Shown here: positions 28,806 to 40,200 of the stretch, piece after piece
Layout: each line of letters opens with the position of its first letter
How positions within the stretch are numbered: the stretch's first letter is position 1
NCBI RefSeq assembly: GCF_000173775.1
Contig: NZ_ACCD01000008.1
Coordinates: 62,001-126,000, forward strand
Source: Yersinia rohdei ATCC 43380
GTDB lineage: Bacteria; Pseudomonadota; Gammaproteobacteria; Enterobacterales; Enterobacteriaceae
Length of the DNA stretch: 64,000 bases
Direction of reading: 5' to 3'
Program-made: the position numbers and the translations under genes
The notes under the pieces: generated by a model
The model's input: only the letters and a program-made list of their open reading frames with translations
Database searches by the model: none
Told to the model about the DNA's origin: nothing

Positions 28806-28944
28806 CTGAACCCGACTGTAAGTGTTTGAGGTCGCAGAGTTGTTAGCGGTGTTCACTCACCGGAATGGCTGACTGAGTCAGCTCATTGGGGTTCCTTCCC
28901 TTGCTGCCTTGATGCAATGCCAATTTCTTTGGATATTGCATTGA
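28806..28944. repeat. Full-length but diverged ERIC-type element upstream of cytR
   Basis: It shares gtcgcagagttgttagcggtg, ttcactcaccgg, tgagtcagctcattggg-ttc and the ttgctgcc-tgcaatgccaat arm with the element at 42852-42979. The central gaatg-gctgactgagtcagc part is an imperfect palindrome as in ERIC. The rest of the cytR-priA gap (28945-29402) holds no gene that I recognise. Confidence 0.7.
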
Positions 28945-29402
28945 TATTTGAGATATACCCATAGCCAATGGCCTCGAGCATTAACGGGGTATCACACGGA
29001 AACCGGCAATTCAGGTAACCGCACTCATCCCCATTCATGGCAGTTTGGTTTCGGGTAAATATAAACTTTCCAACATTCTATACAGATAGTGCGGGTAATT
29101 TGTTACCTAATTTGCATTAAAAGTGTGACATAAGTAGCTTTTTTCGCACTGGCTCGCATAAAGCAGAGTAAACGATTGCTTTGGTTTGCAAATCAACAAA
29201 GAAATCACCTCGTTATCCCTAAAATAACGCATGTTGCAGCAAGGCCGTAAACGAATAAGTCCAGGCGAATTGACTCAAGTCAGTGATGTGGGCGATAAAT
29301 CTTCTGCGCGCTGATTTGGCCTTGGTTTGTAGCCGTAAAGCCGATGGCAGGCACCAGTAATGAGACTCGGTAATCCTGCAGTGATATTAATTGGGATGAA
29401 AT

Positions 29403-31607
<2,205 letters not shown>

Positions 31608-31722
31608 TTATCCTGAATAAAAACGAGCTTGAATAAAAAAAGATTGAATAGTTTACACCGGGTGCTTCAGAATGTACGGATTCGATTGCGCGGTTTGGTC
31701 AAATTCTGTATGATTCGCCGCC

Positions 31723-31744
31723 TTTGATATAATTCGATATCAAA
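31723..31744. promoter_or_regulatory. Perfect palindrome overlapping a TATAAT upstream of rpmE
   Basis: TTTGATAT and ATATCAAA flank a six-base AATTCG spacer. A TATAAT (31728-31733) is embedded in it. It lies 130-150 bases before rpmE and 121 bases from priA. It could be an operator or the rpmE -10 region; no regulator is named. Confidence 0.45.
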
Positions 31745-31873
31745 TCCTGTTAACAGCCGTTGCTTACTTTATCAGCGATAGTTAGTTATCAATAAAATTA
31801 TTATTTTTCAATCGTGTGGTGTCTGGCGGAACAGGGCTGGATAGCGACACGGCCTAAATATAGAGGTTTTTCC

Positions 31874-32089
31874 ATGAAAAAAGGTATCCACCCTAAATAC
31901 GATCTGGTTACTGCTTCTTGTTCTTGCGGTAACGTTATCAAGATCAACTCAACTGTTGGTCATGACCTGAATCTGGACGTGTGCGGCGAATGCCACCCGT
32001 TCTATACTGGCAAGCAGCGTGATGTTGCTACCGGTGGCCGTGTTGACCGCTTTAACAAGCGTTTCAGCGTGCCGGGTGCTAAGAAGTAA
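31874..32089 (+). CDS. rpmE: 50S ribosomal protein L31 (zinc-binding type)
   Basis: Type A L31 of the large ribosomal subunit. The start MKKGIHPKY at 31874 gives 71 residues. The four zinc-ligand cysteines are kept (SCSCG at C16 and C18, and VCGECHP at C37 and C40), so this is the zinc-replete form; no YkgM-type zinc-free paralogue is in the window. Upstream in-frame codons to 31814 belong to the leader. Confidence 0.97.
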   Translation: MKKGIHPKYDLVTASCSCGNVIKINSTVGHDLNLDVCGECHPFYTGKQRDVATGGRVDRFNKRFSVPGAKK

Positions 32090-32106
32090 TTATTGCCCGT
32101 CAGATG

Positions 32107-32132
32107 AAAAAGGCGCCTTTGGCGCCTTTTTT
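32107..32132 (+). terminator. Rho-independent terminator of rpmE
   Basis: AAAAAGGCGCC pairs with GGCGCCTTTTT around a short TTT loop and is followed by more T, 18 bases after the stop. Confidence 0.93.
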
Positions 32133-32152
32133 GTTTTTGGCAAAAGATGATG

Positions 32153-32602
32153 TTATTTGGGGGGAAACAGAGTGTATTGATGAAGTGCTGGGTACTTATC
32201 GGGCGGGGTGTAATGGTAAGAATGTTCAACCAAACCACACTTGAGCATATACCCATCAGCGTCTATTTTTACAGATAATACATCTCTGCCATTGTTATCT
32301 TTGATATTGAGATAATTGCCATCGGAATCAATCAGAGAAATGTTACTTTTATAGCCCGGTGCGGCGAACTCTTCCAATTTTTTGCAAATACTTTCAATCT
32401 CTTCCCTGGTCGTCTTACCATCAAGGTGATGCAGATCAAAAATGCATTGCAGCGCTTCCTCTTTATGAGTCAAACAGAAAAAGTCTTTTATTTTTTCCCA
32501 AAGGCTCAGGTGAGGGGGGCTACCGTCCAGATGCATACCGTTAATATGTGACTGGCTGATCCCGGAGGTAAAAAGAGGAAAAGATCCAACGAGAAACGAC
32601 AT
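32153..32602 (-). CDS. Stand-alone SPI-2-effector-type N-terminal domain protein (SspH/SseI/SifA-like)
   Basis: 149 residues from the ATG at 32602 (GGAG site 8 bases before it). Residues 35-42 read WEKIKDFF, an exact WEK(I/M)xxFF motif of the Salmonella translocated-effector family, in which this N-terminal domain directs type III secretion and host targeting. The similarity continues for about 100 residues as I recall SspH2/SseI: FFC-TH--EAL-CI, TTRE, NY--I-D, LSV--D--G. The W position (35) equals that in SspH2 (34). No C-terminal effector domain follows. It sits 87 bases downstream of metJ on the same strand, in the yiiX position of E. coli. Family recognition is from memory, not from a search. 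Confidence 0.75.
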   Translation of the reverse strand: MSFLVGSFPLFTSGISQSHINGMHLDGSPPHLSLWEKIKDFFCLTHKEEALQCIFDLHHLDGKTTREEIESICKKLEEFAAPGYKSNISLIDSDGNYLNIKDNNGRDVLSVKIDADGYMLKCGLVEHSYHYTPPDKYPALHQYTLFPPK

Positions 32603-32689
32603 AAAATTCACTCCACTTTTATTAATTAGTTAGAAGCATAATTAAAGTGAATAAGTGGAGTGGTGGATATCATGTTAATGGTGAATTTA

Positions 32690-33007
32690 TCAATATTCCC
32701 AAGTGTCGGGATCAACACCCAACTCACGCATTAAAATCTTCGCGGCTTCCGGGATTTCATCGCTGCGCTCTTTACGCAGGTCTTCGTCGTTCGGCAGCGG
32801 CTGACCGGTAAATGCATGCAAAAAAGCCTCACACAACAATTCACTGTTGGTGGCGTGGCGCAGGTTGTTTACCTGACGGCGAGTCCGTTCATCGGTGAGG
32901 ATTTTTAACACCTTCAGCGGAATGGATACCGTAATTTTTTTGACCTGCTCGCTTTTCTTACCGTGTTCAGCGTAAGGGCTGACATACTCGCCGTTCCACT
33001 CAGCCAT
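32690..33007 (-). CDS. metJ: Methionine repressor MetJ
   Basis: Ribbon-helix-helix repressor with SAM as corepressor. The start at 33007 ([25 protein letters not shown]) gives 105 residues, identical in length to E. coli. The DNA-contacting strand is [20 protein letters not shown]. Upstream in-frame codons to 33082 are not part of it. Divergent from metB with Met boxes in between. Confidence 0.97.
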   Translation of the reverse strand: MAEWNGEYVSPYAEHGKKSEQVKKITVSIPLKVLKILTDERTRRQVNNLRHATNSELLCEAFLHAFTGQPLPNDEDLRKERSDEIPEAAKILMRELGVDPDTWEY

Positions 33008-33281
33008 GGGACACCTTAAATTTGTCGGAAAATACACAATTCTGAAAACCGGCCAATTATGCCCGATCTTCGCTGTTCTCACTAAATAAATGTCAACTTT
33101 ACTAGACTAAGGTCACTGAAATGACCCTTTTTGCTCTTTATTGATAGCTATCGCCTTTTTATACCATCTTTATGACTCAACAAAACCTTATCAAAACCTG
33201 ATTGGCATCATTAAGATATCTAAAACCTCTATAATTTTAGCGGTTATTATTCCATTGCTCAATCTATACGCAAAGAAGTTT

Positions 33282-33321
33282 AGATGTCCAGATGTATTGA
33301 CGTCTGTAATTTGTGCGTCTA
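33282..33321. promoter_or_regulatory. Tandem MetJ boxes controlling metBL (and possibly metJ)
   Basis: Consecutive 8-mers: AGATGTCC at 33282, AGATGTAT at 33290, TGACGTCT at 33298, then a weak one and TGCGTCTA at 33314. Compared with the AGACGTCT consensus, three are good matches. They end 43 bases before the metB start. Confidence 0.88.
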
Positions 33322-33364
33322 CTCTGGCGTAACATTTTCTCGATCCCGGCTGGTGGAAATCAAT

Positions 33365-34525
33365 ATGACGCGTAAACAGGCAACGATAGCAGTCCGTAGC
33401 GGGTTAAACGATGACGAGCAATACGGCTGCGTCGTTCCCCCGATTCACCTCTCCAGTACCTATAATTTTATCGATTTTAATCAGCCACGCGCCCATGATT
33501 ATTCACGTCGCGGTAATCCGACGCGTGATGTGGTGCAGCGGGCATTGGCTGAATTGGAAGGGGGAGCCGGTGCGGTAATGACCAGCAGCGGGATGTCAGC
33601 GATTCATTTGGTTTGCACCACATTTTTGAAACCCGGCGATTTGCTGGTGGCACCTCACGATTGCTACGGTGGCAGTTACCGTTTGTTTGATAGCCTAAGC
33701 AAGCGCGGCGCGTACCGGGTACTATTTGTTGACCAAGGTGATGACGTGGCATTGAGCCAGGCATTAGCTGAAAAACCTAAGCTGGTCTTGATTGAAACCC
33801 CAAGTAACCCGCTATTACGTGTGGTTGATATCGCCGCGATTTGTCAAGCCGCGCATGCCGTCGGCGCTCTCACTGTTTGTGACAATACCTTCCTAAGCCC
33901 TGCATTGCAGCAGCCGCTGTCTTTAGGTGCGGATTTGGTCGTGCATTCCTGTACTAAATATCTGAATGGCCATTCTGATGTGGTCGCCGGTGCGGTGATT
34001 GCTAAAGATCCTGACCTGGCAGTTGAACTGGCATGGTGGGCGAATAATATCGGCGTTACCGGTGCTGCGTTTGATAGCTATCTGTTATTACGCGGTTTAC
34101 GCACTTTGTCGCCTCGTATGGCTCAACAGCAGCGAAACGCGGATGAAATTGTTCGTTATTTACAGCAGCAGCCTTTAGTGAAAACCCTGTATCATCCTTC
34201 TCTGCCACAACATCCCGGCCACGAAATTGCTTGCCGCCAGCAGTCAGGTTTTGGTGCGATGCTCAGCTTTGAGCTTGATGGCGATGAACAGGTATTGCGC
34301 CGTTTCCTCTCTGCCCTTGAATTATTTACCTTGGCAGAATCTTTGGGAGGCGTCGAAAGCTTAATTTCTCATGCCGCGACCATGACCCATGCCGGTATGG
34401 CACCAGAAGCGCGCATTGCCGCAGGTATTACTGATAGCTTGCTGCGTATTTCCGTGGGTATTGAAGACAGCGAAGATTTGATTGCCGATTTGGAAAATGC
34501 TTTCCAGTTGGCGGGAACGAGGTAA
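33365..34525 (+). CDS. metB: Cystathionine gamma-synthase
   Basis: PLP enzyme joining O-succinylhomoserine and cysteine to cystathionine in methionine synthesis. The start at 33365 (MTRKQATIAVRSGLNDDEQYG) gives 386 residues, the E. coli length; an in-frame start at 33284 would lie inside the Met boxes. Schiff-base Lys198 is in SCTKYLNGHSDVVAG. Fold-type I transsulfuration motifs (YSRRGNPTRD, NTFLSPALQQP) are intact. Two bases separate it from metL. Confidence 0.97.
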   Translation: MTRKQATIAVRSGLNDDEQYGCVVPPIHLSSTYNFIDFNQPRAHDYSRRGNPTRDVVQRALAELEGGAGAVMTSSGMSAIHLVCTTFLKPGDLLVAPHDCYGGSYRLFDSLSKRGAYRVLFVDQGDDVALSQALAEKPKLVLIETPSNPLLRVVDIAAICQAAHAVGALTVCDNTFLSPALQQPLSLGADLVVHSCTKYLNGHSDVVAGAVIAKDPDLAVELAWWANNIGVTGAAFDSYLLLRGLRTLSPRMAQQQRNADEIVRYLQQQPLVKTLYHPSLPQHPGHEIACRQQSGFGAMLSFELDGDEQVLRRFLSALELFTLAESLGGVESLISHAATMTHAGMAPEARIAAGITDSLLRISVGIEDSEDLIADLENAFQLAGTR

Positions 34526-34527
34526 GC

Positions 34528-36963
34528 ATGAATGCAACAGCGCTAGCAGCGGCGGTCACTGGCCGTCAACTGCATAAATTTGGTGGTAGCAGCCTGGCAG
34601 ATGTGAAGTGTTACCTGCGGGTGGCCAATATTATGGCCAACTACAGTCACCCCGGCGATCTTATGGTGGTGTCTGCGGCGGGTAGCACCACCAACCAGCT
34701 GATTAGCTGGTTGAAACTCAGTCAAAGTGATCGTCTTTCTGCCCATCAAGTGCAGCAAAATTTACGTCGTTACCAACACGACCTGATCAGCGGTTTATTA
34801 CCACCAGAAATAGCCGAGCCGCTGATCAGTGAATTCATCCATGATTTGGAGCGCCTGGCCGGTCTGCTGGATAACAAAATTGACGATGCCATTTATGCGG
34901 AAGTCGTCGGTCATGGTGAGATTTGGTCAGCTCGCTTGATGGCTGCGGTACTGAATAAGCTGGATATGGATGCCACCTGGCTTGATGCGCGCAGCTTCCT
35001 GCGTGCTGAACGCGCAGCCCAACCACAGATTGATGAAGGCCGCTCTTACCCGCTGTTGCAGCAATTAATGGCGCAACATCCCCACCAACGTTTGGTGGTG
35101 ACAGGGTTTATCTCGCGCAATAATACTGGCGAAACCGTGTTATTAGGGCGTAACGGCAGTGACTATTCAGCGACACAAGTCGGTGCGTTGGCAGGTGTCG
35201 AGCGCGTTACCATCTGGAGTGATGTTGCCGGGGTATACAGTGCTGACCCGCGCAAAGTAAAAGATGCTTGCTTGCTGCCCTTGTTGCGGTTGGATGAAGC
35301 CAGTGAATTGGCTCGTCTGGCGGCCCCGGTGTTGCATACCCGCACCCTGCAGCCGGTTTCCGGCAGCGATATTGATTTACAGCTGCGTTGCAGTTATCAG
35401 CCGGAACAAGGTTCAACTCGGATTGAGCGCGTATTGGCCTCTGGCACCGGTGCCAAAATCGTCACCAGCCATGATGATGTTTGCCTAATCGAATTACAGA
35501 TTGCCAGCCACCACGATTTCTCGCTGGCACAGAAAGAGATTGATTTACTTCTCAAACGCGCGCAAATCAAGCCGCTGGCGACGGGGATTCACCCGGATCG
35601 CAACCTATTACAACTTTGCTATACCTCCGAAGTGGTTAACAGCGCACTTAGAGTGCTGGAAGACGCCACCCTGCCGGGGAAATTATCCTTACGCGAGGGG
35701 CTGGCACTGGTGGCACTGGTGGGCGCGGGGGTGAGTAAGAACCCGCTACATAGCCACCGTTTTTACCAACAACTGAAAGACCAGCCGGTGGAGTTTATCT
35801 GGCAGGCCGAAGACGGGATCAGCATGGTTGCGGTTCTGCGTCTTGGCCCGACTGAACATCTGATTCAGGGGTTGCACCAGTCGTTATTCCGCGCCGAAAA
35901 ACGTATCGGCCTAATGCTGTTTGGTAAGGGCAATATTGGTGCGCGCTGGCTGGAGCTGTTTGCCCGTGAGCAAAAAAATATTTCGGCCCGCAGTGGTTTT
36001 GAATTTGTGCTTGCTGGGGTGGTGGATAGCCGCCGCAGTCTGTTGAGTTATGACGGGTTGGATGCTAGCCGAACACTGGCATTTTATGATGACGAAGCCA
36101 AAGAGCAGGACGAAGAATCGCTGTTTTTATGGATGCGGGCGCACCCGTTTGATGATTTGGTGGTGCTGGACGTCACAGCCAGCGAGTCACTCGCGGAGCA
36201 ATATCTGGATTTCGCCAGCTATGGTTTCCACGTCATCAGTGCGAATAAATTAGCTGGGGCGTCGAGCAGCAATAATTACCGCCAAATTCGTGATGCGTTT
36301 GCTAAAACCGGCCGTCATTGGCTGTATAACGCCACTGTTGGCGCGGGCTTGCCGGTTAACCACACGGTGCGAGATCTACGAGATAGCGGCGACAGCATTC
36401 TGGCGATCAGCGGTATTTTCTCCGGTACTTTGTCTTGGCTATTCCTGCAATTTGACGGCACGGTGCCTTTTACCGAGCTGGTGGATCAAGCTTGGCAACA
36501 AGGGTTGACTGAGCCAGATCCTCGTGTGGATCTCTCCGGTCAGGACGTCATGCGCAAGCTGGTTATCCTCGCCCGTGAAGCCGGTTATGACATTGAACCA
36601 AACCAAGTGCGGGTGGAATCACTGGTACCCGCCGGTGCAGCCGCTGGGTCAGTCGATCAATTCTTTGAAAATGGCGATGCATTGAATCAGCAAATGATTC
36701 AGCGCTTAGAAGCCGCCAATGAGATGGGTCTGGTGTTACGTTACGTCGCCCGCTTTGATGCTAATGGCAAGGCGCGGGTGGGGGTTGAAGCGGTACGTGC
36801 TGACCATCCATTGGCCTCATTACTGCCGTGTGACAACGTCTTTGCCATTGAGAGCCGTTGGTATCGCGACAATCCATTGGTGATTCGTGGCCCAGGGGCG
36901 GGTCGTGATGTTACCGCCGGAGCAATTCAGTCGGATTTAAACCGGCTGTCTCAACTGTTGTAA
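34528..36963 (+). CDS. metL: Bifunctional aspartokinase II / homoserine dehydrogenase II
   Basis: Catalyses the first and third steps from aspartate to homoserine for methionine. The N-terminal aspartokinase has KFGGSSLADV and a LLGRNGSDYSAT segment. The middle part (about 300-450) is a diverged ACT/regulatory region. The C-terminal homoserine dehydrogenase starts near residue 460 (LMLFGKGNIGARWLELF) and has SANKLAG and YNATVGAGLPV. 811 residues versus 810 in E. coli. Operon partner of metB. Confidence 0.97.
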   Translation: MNATALAAAVTGRQLHKFGGSSLADVKCYLRVANIMANYSHPGDLMVVSAAGSTTNQLISWLKLSQSDRLSAHQVQQNLRRYQHDLISGLLPPEIAEPLISEFIHDLERLAGLLDNKIDDAIYAEVVGHGEIWSARLMAAVLNKLDMDATWLDARSFLRAERAAQPQIDEGRSYPLLQQLMAQHPHQRLVVTGFISRNNTGETVLLGRNGSDYSATQVGALAGVERVTIWSDVAGVYSADPRKVKDACLLPLLRLDEASELARLAAPVLHTRTLQPVSGSDIDLQLRCSYQPEQGSTRIERVLASGTGAKIVTSHDDVCLIELQIASHHDFSLAQKEIDLLLKRAQIKPLATGIHPDRNLLQLCYTSEVVNSALRVLEDATLPGKLSLREGLALVALVGAGVSKNPLHSHRFYQQLKDQPVEFIWQAEDGISMVAVLRLGPTEHLIQGLHQSLFRAEKRIGLMLFGKGNIGARWLELFAREQKNISARSGFEFVLAGVVDSRRSLLSYDGLDASRTLAFYDDEAKEQDEESLFLWMRAHPFDDLVVLDVTASESLAEQYLDFASYGFHVISANKLAGASSSNNYRQIRDAFAKTGRHWLYNATVGAGLPVNHTVRDLRDSGDSILAISGIFSGTLSWLFLQFDGTVPFTELVDQAWQQGLTEPDPRVDLSGQDVMRKLVILAREAGYDIEPNQVRVESLVPAGAAAGSVDQFFENGDALNQQMIQRLEAANEMGLVLRYVARFDANGKARVGVEAVRADHPLASLLPCDNVFAIESRWYRDNPLVIRGPGAGRDVTAGAIQSDLNRLSQLL

Positions 36964-36973
36964 TCTGCCTTTA

Positions 36974-37006
36974 TTCGCCTCTTCGGCCCCGCGCGGGGGA
37001 GGCGAA
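36974..37006 (+). terminator. Hairpin downstream of metL
   Basis: TTCGCCTC pairs with GAGGCGAA around a C/G-rich inner hairpin, followed by ATTT. There is no long T-run, so termination may be partial or Rho-assisted. Confidence 0.6.
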
Positions 37007-37177
37007 ATTTCCCCGCGCCCCTAATCCCCGAAAAACGGGGTATGACAGCTAACACCCCTGTGGTTTCAAGGGCTCAGGAGCTACATGAATTTTCTTCATG
37101 TTGCCTGTGAAGATTAATCATCGTCATCAACTTATTTAAAAGTTGACTCTTTAGCTAACTTCGGTCATTTTCTATTT

Positions 37178-37201
37178 AGACGTCTAAACGTATAGACGCT
37201 C
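37178..37201. promoter_or_regulatory. Tandem MetJ boxes upstream of metF
   Basis: A perfect AGACGTCT at 37178 is followed by AAACGTAT at 37186 and AGACGCTC at 37194: three abutting 8-mers, 67 bases before the metF start. Confidence 0.92.
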
Positions 37202-37261
37202 ATAATGAGCAGTAACATATAACATAAGTCGTCAAAACGACAATAATCGGTAATGGAGTGA

Positions 37262-38152
<891 letters not shown>

Positions 38153-38538
38153 TTTTTAAAAGGGGCGCTAGCTCGTGCCCCTCATTAAATCCCCGCACTT
38201 GCACGAAATATTACCCTACGGCCAGCCCTGGCGATTATTCGAAAATACAGTGAAATTATTACCCACTATAGGTTGTGGGGTGCTGCTATTCATGGTTAGG
38301 TAACCTCAAAGACACGATTGAGTTTCATCACCATCAAGCCCGCAATAAGTGCCAAAATTACATGTTTATTGAATTACTATCACAGAAACTATTATGCGAA
38401 GCATACTCTTTATTGAAGTCATCCCATTACCAATATATAACAAAATGGTAACACCTGAATGAGCGTTCAGAGCCTACACCTGCTCAGCGAAGCGGCTATG
38501 TCGGCATCGGAGATCTACAAAAGGACGGATACATCAAT
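38153..38538. other. metF-kgtP intergenic region
   Basis: 386 bases, AT-rich, with no frame that I can support and no clear operator. An AAAAGGACGG ribosome site for kgtP is at its end. Confidence 0.4.
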
Positions 38539-39876
38539 ATGACAGATATAAAATTAACGGATGTCGCATCGGTCGAAAGTACAGTTATAGCCGCACAATC
38601 AGTACAGCTCACAGAGAAGGAAGATACCCGGCAAAGAATTAGGGCTATTGTCGGTGCTTCTTCGGGTAATTTGGTTGAATGGTTTGATTTCTATGTTTAT
38701 TCTTTCTGTGCACTCTACTTCGCTCCTCTTTTTTTTCCTAGTGACAATCCTACAACACAATTAATTCAAACTGCCGGGGTTTTTGCTGCGGGTTTTTTAA
38801 TGCGACCCATTGGTGGTTGGTTATTTGGTTATATTGCAGATAAGCATGGCCGTAAGCTCTCGATGCTTATTTCGGTTTATATGATGTGTGCCGGTTCACT
38901 GATGATTGCCTGCTTACCTACCTATGCCTCAATTGGTAGTTTGGCACCTATTTTATTATTAGTAGCGCGCTTATTCCAGGGACTATCGGTCGGTGGGGAA
39001 TATGGAACCAGTGCAACTTATATGAGTGAAGTAGCAGTGAAGGGGCGTAAAGGTTTTTATGCTTCTTTCCAATATGTCACACTCATCGGTGGTCAATTAT
39101 TGGCGCTATTGGTACTGGTTTTATTACAACAAACGTTGTCATCTGAAGTATTACATAGTTGGGGATGGCGTATTCCATTTGTATTAGGCGCTCTACTGGC
39201 TGTGGTAGCACTTTATTTACGCCGTTCACTGAATGAAACCTCGGATGAAAAAACGCGCAGTAAAAAAGATGCGGGTAGTTTGAAAGGGTTATGGAAGAAC
39301 CGCCGTGCATTTATGATGGTGTTGGGCTTCACTGCGGGGGGCTCTCTTTCCTTTTATACTTACACCACCTATATGCAAAAATATTTGGTTAATACCGCAG
39401 GTATGGATGTAAAAACTGCCAGTTTGGTGATGACTGCCGCCCTATTTATTTTTATGATAATCCAACCATTATTTGGTGCATTATCTGACCGTATTGGTCG
39501 GCGTACATCAATGCTTATTTTTGGTATGTTATCGATGTTGCTGACAGTGCCAATTTTATATGCCCTAAAAGGGGTTACCAGTCCATACATTGCCTTTATA
39601 TTGATTGTCACCGCACTTATTATCATCAGTTTTTATACTTCTATTGGTGGGTTACTGAAAGCAGAAATGTTTCCTCCAGAGGTTCGAGCGCTAGGTGTAG
39701 GTTTATCTTATGCGGTAGCCAATGCCCTTTTTGGCGGCAGTGCCGAATATGTGGCGCTCTCACTTAAATCTTTTGATATGGAGAGCAGCTTTTTTTGGTA
39801 TGTCTCAGCAATGTGTTTAGTCACCTTCTTGGTTTCCTTGCGCTTACATCGTAAAGGGCAAGAAGTAGAGTTATAA
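38539..39876 (+). CDS. kgtP: Alpha-ketoglutarate:H+ symporter KgtP
   Basis: MFS metabolite:H+ symporter (ProP/KgtP subfamily) in the inner membrane that imports 2-oxoglutarate. It has 12 helices. The subfamily start [20 protein letters not shown], the motif [13 protein letters not shown], and the segments [20 protein letters not shown] and GILKAEMF-like [17 protein letters not shown] are very close to E. coli KgtP. 445 residues versus 432; the extra is in the N-terminal cytosolic tail. It is inserted between metF and ppc relative to E. coli. Confidence 0.9.
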   Translation: MTDIKLTDVASVESTVIAAQSVQLTEKEDTRQRIRAIVGASSGNLVEWFDFYVYSFCALYFAPLFFPSDNPTTQLIQTAGVFAAGFLMRPIGGWLFGYIADKHGRKLSMLISVYMMCAGSLMIACLPTYASIGSLAPILLLVARLFQGLSVGGEYGTSATYMSEVAVKGRKGFYASFQYVTLIGGQLLALLVLVLLQQTLSSEVLHSWGWRIPFVLGALLAVVALYLRRSLNETSDEKTRSKKDAGSLKGLWKNRRAFMMVLGFTAGGSLSFYTYTTYMQKYLVNTAGMDVKTASLVMTAALFIFMIIQPLFGALSDRIGRRTSMLIFGMLSMLLTVPILYALKGVTSPYIAFILIVTALIIISFYTSIGGLLKAEMFPPEVRALGVGLSYAVANALFGGSAEYVALSLKSFDMESSFFWYVSAMCLVTFLVSLRLHRKGQEVEL

Positions 39877-39908
39877 ATTAAATAACAGCTATTTTTGATA
39901 ACTTATGG

Positions 39909-39936
39909 ACGCCACAATAATGTGGCCTCCGTAAGT
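39909..39936 (+). terminator. Hairpin downstream of kgtP
   Basis: An imperfect stem with the centre GCCACA-ATAA-TGTGGC, flanked by GGA/TCC, lies 35-60 bases after the stop. No strong T-run follows, so confidence is moderate. Confidence 0.5.
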
Positions 39937-40058
39937 ATTGGGTAATAATTGATAGTTAGGGCGATGGATGTTTATTTTACTGGCGCTGGCTCGTTAAGCC
40001 CGAAAGACGCAGAAAGTATACCCGCCGGGCAAAAGTTCGCGCCAGCGCGGGATTTTAC

Positions 40059-40080
40059 AAGGGTGCGTGTTCGCACCCTT
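40059..40080 (-). terminator. Hairpin downstream of ppc
   Basis: AAGGGTGCG pairs perfectly with CGCACCCTT around TGTT. It lies 121 bases after the ppc stop, within the 324-base kgtP-ppc gap. Its true direction is uncertain. Confidence 0.5.
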
Positions 40081-40200
40081 TAGCGGTTGTTTCATCGGAG
40101 ATGAGGTGAACTCGGTACTTTAACAACCGAAACAATAAATTGAATCGGTTCTAACATCCGAACCTATCACTCACCTTCACGCCATGTGAAAAACCAAAAT

